A stretch of DNA of 64,000 bases from Corynebacterium sp. MSK041 (lineage in GTDB: Bacteria; Actinomycetota; Actinomycetes; Mycobacteriales; Mycobacteriaceae). The position numbers and the translations under genes are program-made. The notes below the pieces were generated by a model. The model was not told the DNA's origin and did not search any database. It saw only the letters and a list, made by a program, of their open reading frames with translations. Of this stretch, positions 54,318-61,952 are shown piece after piece; position 1 is the stretch's first letter, and every line of letters starts with the position of its first letter. The stretch lies in assembly GCF_030232265.1 (NCBI RefSeq), contig NZ_JASPJK010000002.1:248001-312000 (forward strand), given 5' to 3'.

Positions 54318-55178
54318 ATGTGGAATCCATTTGCAAAGCCCTTTCATGAAGACCTCACTGAGGTCCCGTATGTGAAGCCCGCCGACTTTGTGTCGGACGC
54401 GAAGCAGCGTCCAGCCGCGTTCATCACCGGCGGTGCATCCGGCATTGGTAAGGCAACGGCCCAGCGCCTACTCAACCTCGGGTGGACCGTCGGCTCCTAC
54501 GACGTGCAGGAAACCACGTGGGGGACGGACGACATCCCGGAAGGCCAGCTCATCACCGGCCACCTCGATGTGACGGATCGCACCAACTGGGATGAGGCGC
54601 TGGCAGAGTTCACAGCGCAGACAGGTGGCCGCCTGGACTTCCTGTTCAACAACGCTGGCATCATCATCGATGGCCTGCTGGTTGATCAGCCGGAAGACAA
54701 GGTGCGCAAGATCCTGGATATCAACTGCCTTGGTGTCACCTTCGGCGCACAGGCTGCGTACCCGTACCTGAAGGCGACGAAGGGCGCGGTGTTGATCTCC
54801 ATGTCCTCGGCGTCCGCCATTTTTGGCCAGCCTGAAATCTCCACCTATTCAGCCACGAAGTTCTACGTCAACGGCATCACGGAGGCTCTGTCCGTGGAGT
54901 GGCGCAAGGACGATATCCGCGTCCACGACATGATGCCCCTGTGGGCCGCCACCCAGGTGGCTAACGTGAATGCGCAGTCCGTGAAGAACATGGGCGTGAA
55001 CCTCACCCCCGGCGACATCGCGGATGAGACTATCAAGGTGCTCTACTCCAAGCAGCCGTGGATCAAGTACGTCCAGCACCACGCGGTGAGCATGCAGGAT
55101 CGTCTGCTGAAGTGGATGCGAAAGCCATTCCCGGATCCGCTGGCGCACGTAGCCGTGCGCATCGCGTCTGTCTGGTAG
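54318..55178 (+). CDS. Short-chain dehydrogenase/reductase
   Basis: This 286-residue classical SDR has the NAD(P) loop 'ITGGASGIGKATA' (about 36-48), 'FNNAGI' and the catalytic Ser-Tyr-Lys: 'SMSSASA' and 'YSATKFYVNGI'. The N-terminal 30 residues ('MWNPFAKPFHEDLTEVPYVKPADF') are an addition unusual for SDRs, of unknown role. Substrate is unknown. The next gene starts directly after its TAG, so they are co-transcribed. Confidence 0.92.
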   Translation: MWNPFAKPFHEDLTEVPYVKPADFVSDAKQRPAAFITGGASGIGKATAQRLLNLGWTVGSYDVQETTWGTDDIPEGQLITGHLDVTDRTNWDEALAEFTAQTGGRLDFLFNNAGIIIDGLLVDQPEDKVRKILDINCLGVTFGAQAAYPYLKATKGAVLISMSSASAIFGQPEISTYSATKFYVNGITEALSVEWRKDDIRVHDMMPLWAATQVANVNAQSVKNMGVNLTPGDIADETIKVLYSKQPWIKYVQHHAVSMQDRLLKWMRKPFPDPLAHVAVRIASVW

Positions 55179-55943
55179 ATGGCGCGCGGAAAGCCCCGTT
55201 CACCGAAGAAACGGATTGCCGGCGCCTACACGGTGGATACTGGCACGGTGGAGATCATCGCCGATCCATTGCGTGACGGGGCTTTTGTCGTGGAGCTCAA
55301 CCGAGTGCCGTCTTCCTACGTGGTGCTCGGCGCGCCACGTGTGCTGGGCTTCGACTACATGGAATGGATCGCGTCCGCTGTGCGCGCCCATTTTTCGCTT
55401 ATCGACGCTTCCCCCACCACCCTCCTCCACCTCGGTGCCGCCGGGTGTTCCCTGCCGCGGTTTTGTGCTGATGTGTGGCCGCAGTCAAGCAATATCGTGG
55501 TGGACATTGATCGCGTCTTGTGTGATCTCATGGCAGCGACGTTTGATATGCCACCCCAGATTGTGTTTCGGCCGGGCGATGCCCTCGCGGCCGTGGATGC
55601 CCAGCCGGCCGGTTCCGTCGATGTGATCATCCGGGATGTCTTCGCAGGCTCCGAGGCCCCGAGGCATGTTTGCTCGCCTGCTTTCTATCGCGCGGCGGCA
55701 ACAGCTTTGGCCCCTGGCGGTATCTACCTGGCCAATGTGGGTGACTGCGCAGGACACCCGGTGGCGCAGGAAGAACTCGCGGGAATGGCGGAGGTCTTTG
55801 ATGAGGTAGGCATGATCGCCACCGCTGATGTGTTGAGTAAACGCCCCTACGGAAACCTCGTGGTGTACGGGACACGGGCAAGCAGCTTGGGTGAGAGTGC
55901 CGAACTTGAAGGTGGCGTCCGCGTCCTAAAATGGACCACATGA
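55179..55943 (+). CDS. Spermidine-synthase-like methyltransferase-fold protein
   Basis: This 254-residue protein has a Rossmann fold like spermidine synthase: 'PTTLLHLGAAGCSLPRFCADVWPQSSNIVVDIDRVLCDLM' (motif I and acidic loop) and 'VDVIIRDVFAGSEAPRHVCSPAFYRAAATALAPGGIYLANV'. In spermidine synthases the catalytic stretch is DSTDP; 'RDVFAG' is the version in uncharacterised actinobacterial paralogues, so true polyamine synthesis is doubtful. It starts immediately after the SDR stop and overlaps the PAQR gene by 13 bases. Confidence 0.82.
   Translation: MARGKPRSPKKRIAGAYTVDTGTVEIIADPLRDGAFVVELNRVPSSYVVLGAPRVLGFDYMEWIASAVRAHFSLIDASPTTLLHLGAAGCSLPRFCADVWPQSSNIVVDIDRVLCDLMAATFDMPPQIVFRPGDALAAVDAQPAGSVDVIIRDVFAGSEAPRHVCSPAFYRAAATALAPGGIYLANVGDCAGHPVAQEELAGMAEVFDEVGMIATADVLSKRPYGNLVVYGTRASSLGESAELEGGVRVLKWTT
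55397..55407 (-). repeat. CGTCGATAAGC word, copy 12
   Basis: Inside the spermidine-synthase-like gene, read TTT TCG CTT ATC GAC GCT. Confidence 0.75.
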
Positions 55944-56632
55944 CCGTCACCAGCAATGCCCAAATCCAGGAAATCCGGTGGATCGCTGACCGCGGTGAGC
56001 GCCCACTCGTGCGCGGCTGGGCGCACCTTTTCGCGGCGCAAGTAGCCACCATCGCGGCCACTGTTTTGATCACTTTCTCCTGGATGACGCGCACCTGGTG
56101 GGAAGCACTCGGCGTGACTATCTATGGTCTGGGCCTGACTGCCTTGTTCACGGTGTCGGCCACGTACCACCGTTTCCCCTGGCGTACGCAGCGGGGCGTC
56201 GAATCATGGCGGCGTGCGGACCACGCGATGATCGCTGTGTTCATTGCCTCCACGTACACCCCGCTGTGCATCATCGCCCTGCCCCCAAAGATGGCTGCCA
56301 TCACCCTCACCGTGGCGTGGGGTGGTGCGCTGGCCAATATGGCGTTGAAGCTCTTCTGGATCAACCACCCACGGTGGCTCTCCCCCGTCATTTACGTCGC
56401 ATTGGGGTGGATTGTTATTCCGCTCATCCCCACGCTGCTGCGTTCAGGCAACGCGGCGGTGCTGTGGCTCCTCTTCGCCGGCGGTGTGCTGTACACCCTT
56501 GGCGCGGCCATTTATGGCTTCAAATGGCCGGGCCGGCAAGCGCGCTACTACGGCTACCACGAGCACTTCCACACGCTCACCATCGTCGCAGCCATCGTCC
56601 ACTGCGTAGCAATCTGGTTGCTGGTCACCTAA
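55931..56632 (+). CDS. Hemolysin III / PAQR-family (TrhA) membrane protein
   Basis: This 233-residue protein has seven hydrophobic helices and the PAQR zinc ligands: 'SATYHRFPW' (His) early, 'WRRADHAMIAVFIASTYTP' (Asp, His), and 'YGYHEHFHTLTIVAAIVHCVAIW' (His-x3-His) late. Relatives affect membrane fluidity or hydrolyse lipids; toxic hemolysis is not implied. It is the last gene of a three-gene plus-strand run with the SDR and the spermidine-synthase-like gene. Confidence 0.9.
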   Translation: MDHMTVTSNAQIQEIRWIADRGERPLVRGWAHLFAAQVATIAATVLITFSWMTRTWWEALGVTIYGLGLTALFTVSATYHRFPWRTQRGVESWRRADHAMIAVFIASTYTPLCIIALPPKMAAITLTVAWGGALANMALKLFWINHPRWLSPVIYVALGWIVIPLIPTLLRSGNAAVLWLLFAGGVLYTLGAAIYGFKWPGRQARYYGYHEHFHTLTIVAAIVHCVAIWLLVT

Positions 56633-56698
56633 ACAACCAGCATCAGCGCACAAAGAAAACCGCGGCTGTCCCCGAAAGGAAAGCTGCGGTTCACTTCC

Positions 56699-56722
56699 AG
56701 CTAGACGCTGCGGCGTCTAGCT
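56699..56722 (-). terminator. Hairpin overlapping the YhgE gene stop
   Basis: AGCTAGACGC / GCGTCTAGCT is a perfect 10-bp stem with a TGCG loop. A second, imperfect stem (AACCGC / GCGGTT) lies at about 56660-56692. Together they close the transcripts converging here. Confidence 0.55.
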
Positions 56723-58828
56723 GCGGGAGAACACCGACTCCAGCGGCTCCTCACCCTCGCGGATCTCACGTGCGTACTCTTCACGCTGACGCTCGTTCTC
56801 GTTCGGGTCCTGGATGTGCAGTGCCTTGCGGCGGGCATCGTAAATGACAATCGACGCGCCTACTGCCGCCAGACCGGCCACGACGAGGACGATGAAGGCG
56901 AGCCAGAAGGTGCCGTCGTAAATGCCATCCACGGAGCGGACAAACAGGTTGCGCGCGTGACTCATCGGGTGCAGCGGGTTCAGGGCTGCGAGCGGAGCCG
57001 GGAGGGTGGACAACGGCCAAACGGCGCCAGCCACGAACAGACCCATGGCGAAGAAGCCAACGTTGAACAGCGCACCAACAACGCGCCCGAAGAGGATGCG
57101 GAAGAACTGGAAGATAGACGTACCCGCCGCATCGATGACCAGCAGGGCGAGGATAGCCACGATCCAGCTGCTCGGGCGCCAGCCCAGGGATGCGGACACG
57201 AAGGTCAGCAGCGCGGTCAGACCGACGTTGATGCCGAACATGCGGACCCACGCGTTCATGACTGGGCCAACCGGGCCGGACGCCTTGTGGCGGCGACCAA
57301 TCGCGTGCGGCAGCAGAATGGAGACAACCGCCATGAGCAGGAAGTTGATCACAATGAGACCGAGGATGGAGAAACCACTGGATGGCTTCTTCACGGTCGG
57401 GTCAGCCGGGTCCACAACAACCTGCGTCGGGTGGAGGTTTGCTTCCTGGAACAGGATCGGCACAGCGATCTGCTCAGAGGATGCGTCGAGGGACTTCACA
57501 GCGGGGGCCTGCTTCGCACCGTCGCCCAGCTTGGTGGACAGTTCATTCGAACCATCTTTCAGGCGACCGATGCCGTCTTCGAGCTGGGCACCACCATCGA
57601 CGAGCTGGCCGGTGCCGTCGACGAGGCGGCTCGTGCCGTCGTTAAGCTGGTTCGCTCCATCTTTCAGCTGGTCCGTGCCATCAGCGAGGCGGCTGGCACC
57701 ATCAACCAGACGGTTCAAACCGTTGCGGTACGGCATGTTCGGGTCAGACAGGTTGGCATGGAGCTCACCGGTACCTGCGCTCAAGCGCCGGAGGTCGTTC
57801 ACCACGTTGGTGTCACTACCCGGCAGGATGCGCCCCAAGGAGCTTTCAATCTTGTCAGCCTGATCGTGCATGCCAACGGAGCGCAGCGTATCAATCACCG
57901 GACGCAGCTGCCCAGCAGCACCCTCGACGCCCTCAAGCACGGGGATGAGCATGCCCGTGAGTTTGTTCACGCCCTCATCGATCTGGCGGGCACCGTCTGC
58001 CAGTTGGTCAGTACCATCACTGAGCTGGTTCAGGCCGTCCTTGAGCTGGTAAGCACCATCGTTCAGCTCAGTAGTACCGCTCACGAGGCGGCCGGTGCCG
58101 TCGTGGAGCTGATTCGCGCCGTCGTCAAGCTGATTGATGCCGTCGACCGCGCGGCCCGCACCATCCTGGAGCTGCCCCACGCCGTCATCAAGCTGCTTCG
58201 AACCGTCAGCTGCGGCGCGAATGCCGTCACTCAGCTGATTGATACCGGACAGAACCTGCTCCGCGTAGGTCTTGGCCACCTGCGAAGCAACCTCAGTCTG
58301 AATTTTCGGAACAAGGCCCGAGGTCAGGACAGCACCGTTCGTGCCGTTGTAATCGTTGTAGTCAATGAGGATCTCGGCCTGCTTCGGCTCCGGATCGATC
58401 ACGGTGACAACGTTTTTAGAGAAGTCCTCCGGGATCGTCACCGTGAACAGGTACTTACCCTTCACTAGACCGTCCCGGGCCTCCTCCGCGGAGACCTGCG
58501 TGAAGTCGAGGTAGTCGCGGGAGGTCAAGCCTTTTGCCACGTCGTCGCCGAATTTCTCCAGCCCGGCGCCTTCCCCACGGTCCACGCCTTTGTCTTCGTT
58601 GACCACGGCGAGGCGGGTCTGCGGGACAGACCCCGTCGGATCCCACATTGCCCACATGAACAAGCCCGAAAACAGCAACGGGACCACGAGAGCCAGGATG
58701 ATGAGTGTGCGCGCCATCGTGGAGAAAGGCCGCCACATGAGGAGGCGCTCCAGACGGTTCATATCCCCGGCCTCAACAGTTGAATCCTGGGAAGCGTTGT
58801 CGCCTCCGGAGGTGACTGCGGTGCTCAA
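56717..58828 (-). CDS. YhgE/Pip-family membrane protein with heptad repeats
   Basis: This 703-residue protein starts with TTG at 58828 behind GAGGT; an ATG further in is possible. An N-terminal membrane helix ('TLIILALVVPLLFSGLFMWAM') is followed by the Pip domain ('RLAVVNEDKGVDRG') and a large outside part. Between about 190-290 and 375-440 it has heptads of type LxDGxxQ ('QLDDGVGQLQDG', 'RLVDGTGQLVDG'), likely coiled coils. Five helices end it ('FSILGLIVINFLLMAVV' onward). Relatives are the phage-infection proteins and MmpL-accessory proteins. Role here is unknown. Confidence 0.9.
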   Translation of the reverse strand: MSTAVTSGGDNASQDSTVEAGDMNRLERLLMWRPFSTMARTLIILALVVPLLFSGLFMWAMWDPTGSVPQTRLAVVNEDKGVDRGEGAGLEKFGDDVAKGLTSRDYLDFTQVSAEEARDGLVKGKYLFTVTIPEDFSKNVVTVIDPEPKQAEILIDYNDYNGTNGAVLTSGLVPKIQTEVASQVAKTYAEQVLSGINQLSDGIRAAADGSKQLDDGVGQLQDGAGRAVDGINQLDDGANQLHDGTGRLVSGTTELNDGAYQLKDGLNQLSDGTDQLADGARQIDEGVNKLTGMLIPVLEGVEGAAGQLRPVIDTLRSVGMHDQADKIESSLGRILPGSDTNVVNDLRRLSAGTGELHANLSDPNMPYRNGLNRLVDGASRLADGTDQLKDGANQLNDGTSRLVDGTGQLVDGGAQLEDGIGRLKDGSNELSTKLGDGAKQAPAVKSLDASSEQIAVPILFQEANLHPTQVVVDPADPTVKKPSSGFSILGLIVINFLLMAVVSILLPHAIGRRHKASGPVGPVMNAWVRMFGINVGLTALLTFVSASLGWRPSSWIVAILALLVIDAAGTSIFQFFRILFGRVVGALFNVGFFAMGLFVAGAVWPLSTLPAPLAALNPLHPMSHARNLFVRSVDGIYDGTFWLAFIVLVVAGLAAVGASIVIYDARRKALHIQDPNENERQREEYAREIREGEEPLESVFSRS

Positions 58829-59062
58829 ACGATTACCTCTTTTCTGTCAACGCCTTGCCATCATGCGCTAGAGCACACAAGGCGCGAAGACGTGATCAAA
58901 ATTACTTTGTAGAGGAATATAGTATGCGGATACGAAAAATTGCGACGTATTGCGTGAAAAATTTTCAGCGTTTCATAGATTCTCTCGATGGCCGAACGTT
59001 TAGCGCAGCTCAAGGATCATTTGCTTATCGACGTTGCCCCTCCCCGTGCTAGCTTCAATCCC
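58829..59062. other. AT-rich intergenic region upstream of YhgE
   Basis: A 230-base divergent region with runs such as GAATATAGTATG and AAAAATTTT. It probably holds the YhgE promoter. The CGTCGATAAGC word is at 59023-59033 (minus orientation). No gene was seen in it. Confidence 0.4.
59023..59033 (-). repeat. CGTCGATAAGC word, copy 13
   Basis: In the intergenic region before the truncated lipoprotein. Confidence 0.75.
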
Positions 59063-59200
59063 ATGACAAAGCGTTTCGCCGTCGCCGTGGCGTCGTTGGC
59101 TTGTGCCCTGACCGCGTGCGGGAACAACTCCGCGTCAGAGCTTGATACGTGTTCTGCGCCTGCCAGCGATAGGTGCAGTAGGAGGCAACACACACCATGA
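59063..59200 (+). pseudogene. Truncated lipoprotein fragment
   Basis: The 45 residues from the ATG at 59063 begin 'MTKRFAVAVASLACALTACGNNSASE', a perfect lipoprotein signal peptide with lipobox LTAC. Then the sequence loses coding character ('DTCSAPASDRCSRRQHTP') and stops at 59200. The most likely reading is a lipoprotein gene whose body was removed, fused to the upstream part of the DUF1275 gene. A short genuine lipopeptide cannot be excluded. The stop overlaps the next start region. Confidence 0.55.
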
Positions 59201-59883
59201 GTGCCATGAGGGACTACCGCCGAGGCGAGCACGCCCTGGCGATCTATCTGTCATCCATCACCGGTTTCGTGGACACGATCGGGTTCATGTACCTGGGTGG
59301 CTACTTCTTGTCATTCATGTCCGGCAACACCACTCGCCTGACCGCTGCGGTGAACGCCAGCCAGTGGGATGTCGTGGCCATCGCGGGCGGGCTCATGATC
59401 ACGTTCCTGCTGGGCGTGGCCGCAGGTGCGTTGATCAGTCAACTCGGTGCACGGCACCTCCCGCCCACCCGGACACGCGAAGCAGTGCTGCTATTCGTGT
59501 GCGCCATGTCTGGTGTGTCCTCCGTGATGCTGCTGTTAGGCCACGAACGACTGTCGGTGTTCTTCCTCGCGTTCACCGTCGGCGCGATGAACTCCACGTT
59601 TGAACGAGGCGGCGAAGTTTCCATCTCCCTGACATATATGACGGGCACCTTAGTCAAGATGGCACAACGTTTCGTCGCGGCCCTCTTCGGCGGCCCGCAC
59701 AGTGCTTGGCTAATGAATTTCGCACTGTGGTCGGCCCTCGCCTGCGGCGCTTTGCTCGGCGGCCGCTGCTATGTCGTGTTCGGTGTGAAGTCCGTCTGGA
59801 TCGTCACATTGTTGCTCTGCGCCGGCACCGCCGCAGCACTGATCAATCGTCAGCGCAGGCGCGCCCGTGGGCTGCCTGTGTAG
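59197..59883 (+). CDS. DUF1275 (YoaK) membrane protein
   Basis: This 228-residue protein has six hydrophobic helices and the family motif 'ITGFVDTIGFMYLGGYFLSFMSGNTT' near the start. Also visible is 'AFTVGAMNSTFERGGEVSISLTYMTGTLVKMAQRF'. YoaK-type proteins are of unknown function, possibly transport. A distant AGGAGG (59173-59180, spacing about 16) leaves the start a little uncertain. It lies beside a decayed lipoprotein. Confidence 0.85.
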   Translation: MSAMRDYRRGEHALAIYLSSITGFVDTIGFMYLGGYFLSFMSGNTTRLTAAVNASQWDVVAIAGGLMITFLLGVAAGALISQLGARHLPPTRTREAVLLFVCAMSGVSSVMLLLGHERLSVFFLAFTVGAMNSTFERGGEVSISLTYMTGTLVKMAQRFVAALFGGPHSAWLMNFALWSALACGALLGGRCYVVFGVKSVWIVTLLLCAGTAAALINRQRRRARGLPV

Positions 59884-59978
59884 TTTCTGAGCCCACGCCA
59901 ACTCCACGCCGACTCCACACTGGCACCACCGTTTTCGTTGATTTCTCCGTCTGAACATTTTCGTGTTCCACGTCCCAG

Positions 59979-59984
59979 TAAAAT
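59979..59984 (+). promoter_or_regulatory. -10 box of a probably leaderless mRNA
   Basis: TAAAAT ends seven bases before the ATG at 59992, the spacing seen for leaderless transcripts that start on the A of ATG. No ribosome site is seen. Confidence 0.5.
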
Positions 59985-59991
59985 ACCGGCT

Positions 59992-61359
59992 ATGACGACC
60001 CCTGACTCGCAAATCGAATTTTTCTTTGATGGCGAAGGCCTCATTGCTTTTGGCCATGAAGATGCCTTAGACGAGCTCGGTCGCATCGATGGTTTTTCGA
60101 TTTCTCAGGTTTCTCCCCAAATTTTGTACCGTATGCGGGATGTTCTCTCGACGGTTGGCGAGTTTCAAGAGCGCTCTGGCCGATACGTGAAAGTCGGCCC
60201 AGAGACAGCGAAGCTACTGAAGCAACGCGTCACCACCGGACCCGTGAGAGGGGCGTTTCGGCGGGGCGATTTGGGCCTGGCGGGCAACGCGGGACAGCTC
60301 TTCAAACAGATTGAGATTGAAAGCCTTGTCAGGTACACGCCAGCTGTCGCAACATTAGGAAGCAGTCTCGTTGCACAAGCAGCTATCGAAGCAGCGCTAC
60401 GTGAGATCAAGGATTACCTGGACTCCATCGAATCCAAACTCGATGAACTACTCCGCCAGAAGAAAGTGGAGTCTTTGGGCGAGCTCCAAGGCGTCGCAAA
60501 TGCCCTCAACGATGCTGTAGATTACTACCGCGAAAACAACAATGTTTCAACAACCAAATGGTCAACGGTGAGCCACCTCGGAGCAACCCTCCACACCCTG
60601 GAAGCAACAGCGCTCGGTCAGATTTCAAGCTTGGTGGAACAACTGACGGCAAGCCAGGACAACTCTAAAAAGATCGCCGATGAATTCCGGAAACTGGATA
60701 ATGAACTTGAACACTGGCTTGCTTATCTTGCTTGGAGCCTTTACCTGCATGACCAGTTTTATGTTCTGGAGATCGCGCACGCACGAGAATTCGAGCCCGA
60801 CAGCCTCGATGCTCACCACGATTCCATACAAAGGAGGCGCGACGAGAGAATTGAATCTGTGGCGCTGCACTTGCTGGAGTTAAACAATTCAATTCGCTCC
60901 GCTGCGGAACTTACGGCCGACGCTTGGTTCACAGCCAAACATCCCAAACGAGCCGGACTCGTAAATGCTGCCGCAAACAAAGCAGAAAGAGCAATTCAGG
61001 ATTTCGCCCACCGCGCGGATCTTAACTTCGAGCAAAGAAGCCAACTTGAGACACTGAGCTGGAAAAAAGCAGTATCAGTCGTTTTCGATGATTCCGTGAA
61101 AGCCCTCGACCAAGGTCGCCAGCGCGGCATAGAGCAGATAAAAGAGCAGATAAACGAGACTCACGACCGGTACCGCACGCACCGACAGAAGAAGGCTCTC
61201 AAGAAAAGTGCCAAGATGGTTCGCAGAAATGCGGAAACCAAGTCTCTCAAGTCCCCTGCCACCCCTGCCATCGAAGAATTACTCCCCCAGACACAGCAAG
61301 GACCGCACAATGTAGAACCCGAACACTTCTCGCAAAAACCAGAAGCTACTGAAGAGTAA
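59992..61359 (+). CDS. Coiled-coil protein of unknown function (accessory)
   Basis: The ATG at 59992 ('MTTPDSQIEFFFDGEGLIAFGHEDALDELGRIDG') gives 455 residues. It is mainly alpha-helical with heptad stretches at about 130-180 ('IEAALREIKDYLDSIESKLDELLRQKK') and a basic segment at about 395-430 ('RYRTHRQKKALKKSAKMVRRNAE'); the end is acidic. A patch 'AVATLGSSLVAQAAIEAALREI' is hydrophobic. It matches no family I know. AT-richer composition, codon use unlike neighbours and leaderless start suggest horizontal origin; a defence or prophage role is only a guess. A 37-residue frame follows directly. Confidence 0.75.
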   Translation: MTTPDSQIEFFFDGEGLIAFGHEDALDELGRIDGFSISQVSPQILYRMRDVLSTVGEFQERSGRYVKVGPETAKLLKQRVTTGPVRGAFRRGDLGLAGNAGQLFKQIEIESLVRYTPAVATLGSSLVAQAAIEAALREIKDYLDSIESKLDELLRQKKVESLGELQGVANALNDAVDYYRENNNVSTTKWSTVSHLGATLHTLEATALGQISSLVEQLTASQDNSKKIADEFRKLDNELEHWLAYLAWSLYLHDQFYVLEIAHAREFEPDSLDAHHDSIQRRRDERIESVALHLLELNNSIRSAAELTADAWFTAKHPKRAGLVNAAANKAERAIQDFAHRADLNFEQRSQLETLSWKKAVSVVFDDSVKALDQGRQRGIEQIKEQINETHDRYRTHRQKKALKKSAKMVRRNAETKSLKSPATPAIEELLPQTQQGPHNVEPEHFSQKPEATEE

Positions 61360-61360
61360 G

Positions 61361-61474
61361 ATGGGTTTCAGCCGCGACCAACTAGCGGACTTTCTGGAAA
61401 ACATGGCGTCCCACAGCCGCAAAGGTGGCATCACCCTCGGCACTGGAGCTGAAGATCTCGTGGTTTGTGGATGA
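61361..61474 (+). CDS. Small ORF after the coiled-coil gene
   Basis: The ATG lies one base after the TAA of the preceding gene, so translation may be coupled. The 37 residues begin 'MGFSRDQLADFLENMASHSR'. No ribosome site of its own. It may be a real short peptide or the start of a larger gene cut by the following sequence. Confidence 0.35.
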   Translation: MGFSRDQLADFLENMASHSRKGGITLGTGAEDLVVCG

Positions 61475-61603
61475 GGCGGGGGATCCCGTCGATAAGCAAA
61501 TGCCCGCGTCAGGCTTCACTATTTCTTAGCGTCTAGCCGATCACCGTTCCAGCAAGCTCTACACGGTGCTCCAAGCAGTCTGAACAGGTGGTTCTAGAAG
61601 CTA
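61475..61603. other. Short intergenic region
   Basis: The CGTCGATAAGC word is at 61487-61497. The rest shows nothing recognisable. Confidence 0.4.
61487..61497 (+). repeat. CGTCGATAAGC word, copy 14
   Basis: In the intergenic region after the coiled-coil gene; followed by AAA as in copies 10 and 13. Confidence 0.75.
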
Positions 61604-61828
61604 TTAAAGAGGCTCTCCGCAGCTGTCACAATACATTTCGCCCGCTTCGTAAATACTGCCGCAGCAATACTGGGACGCACCACTTACCTCGTAGCATTCT
61701 TTATGCCACTCTTCGCCATTGAAGTCAATTCCACCAGCGGTGATTCTGTCACCGCAACCTTCACACAGTGGAGTAGACTCACACGTCCGAGAATTGTGCC
61801 CATCAGCACCGCAAACGCCACATGCCAT
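61604..61828 (-). CDS. Small zinc-knuckle plus LIM-like protein
   Basis: The ATG at 61828 ('MACGVCGADGHNSRTCE') gives 74 residues with eleven Cys. The start is a CX2CX4HX4C zinc knuckle (CGVCGADGHNSRTC, residues 3-16), a form common in eukaryotic and mobile-element proteins. It is followed by a LIM-like half, CX2C-X16-HX2C ('CEGCGDRITAGGIDFNGEEWHKEC'), and a closing CCx10CX2C. It should bind two or three zinc ions, perhaps to touch nucleic acid or a partner protein. Minus-strand TATTCT six bases upstream suggests a leaderless start. Not recognised as a known bacterial family. Confidence 0.7.
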   Translation of the reverse strand: MACGVCGADGHNSRTCESTPLCEGCGDRITAGGIDFNGEEWHKECYEVSGASQYCCGSIYEAGEMYCDSCGEPL

Positions 61829-61952
61829 GGGTAAAGAATAAATCCCGAGCCAAAGCACGGCAACCGATGCTCACCGCCCTTATCCACCTTTTGCGCGTCA
61901 GCCCCCGCTACAGTGTCGCTAGCACAACGACTAATAGGGATGGAGGGCACGG

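Noticed and set aside
55179..55943. True spermidine synthase
   Set aside because: The catalytic DSTDP-type stretch is not seen, and no polyamine genes are nearby.
57500..58250. Tandem DNA repeats resembling a satellite
   Set aside because: They encode LxDGxxQ heptads of the YhgE protein and vary at the wobble bases, so the selection is on protein.
56816..58468. A 550-codon open frame opposite the YhgE gene, with internal repeats
   Set aside because: The repeats are only the complement of the heptad-coding DNA in the YhgE gene.
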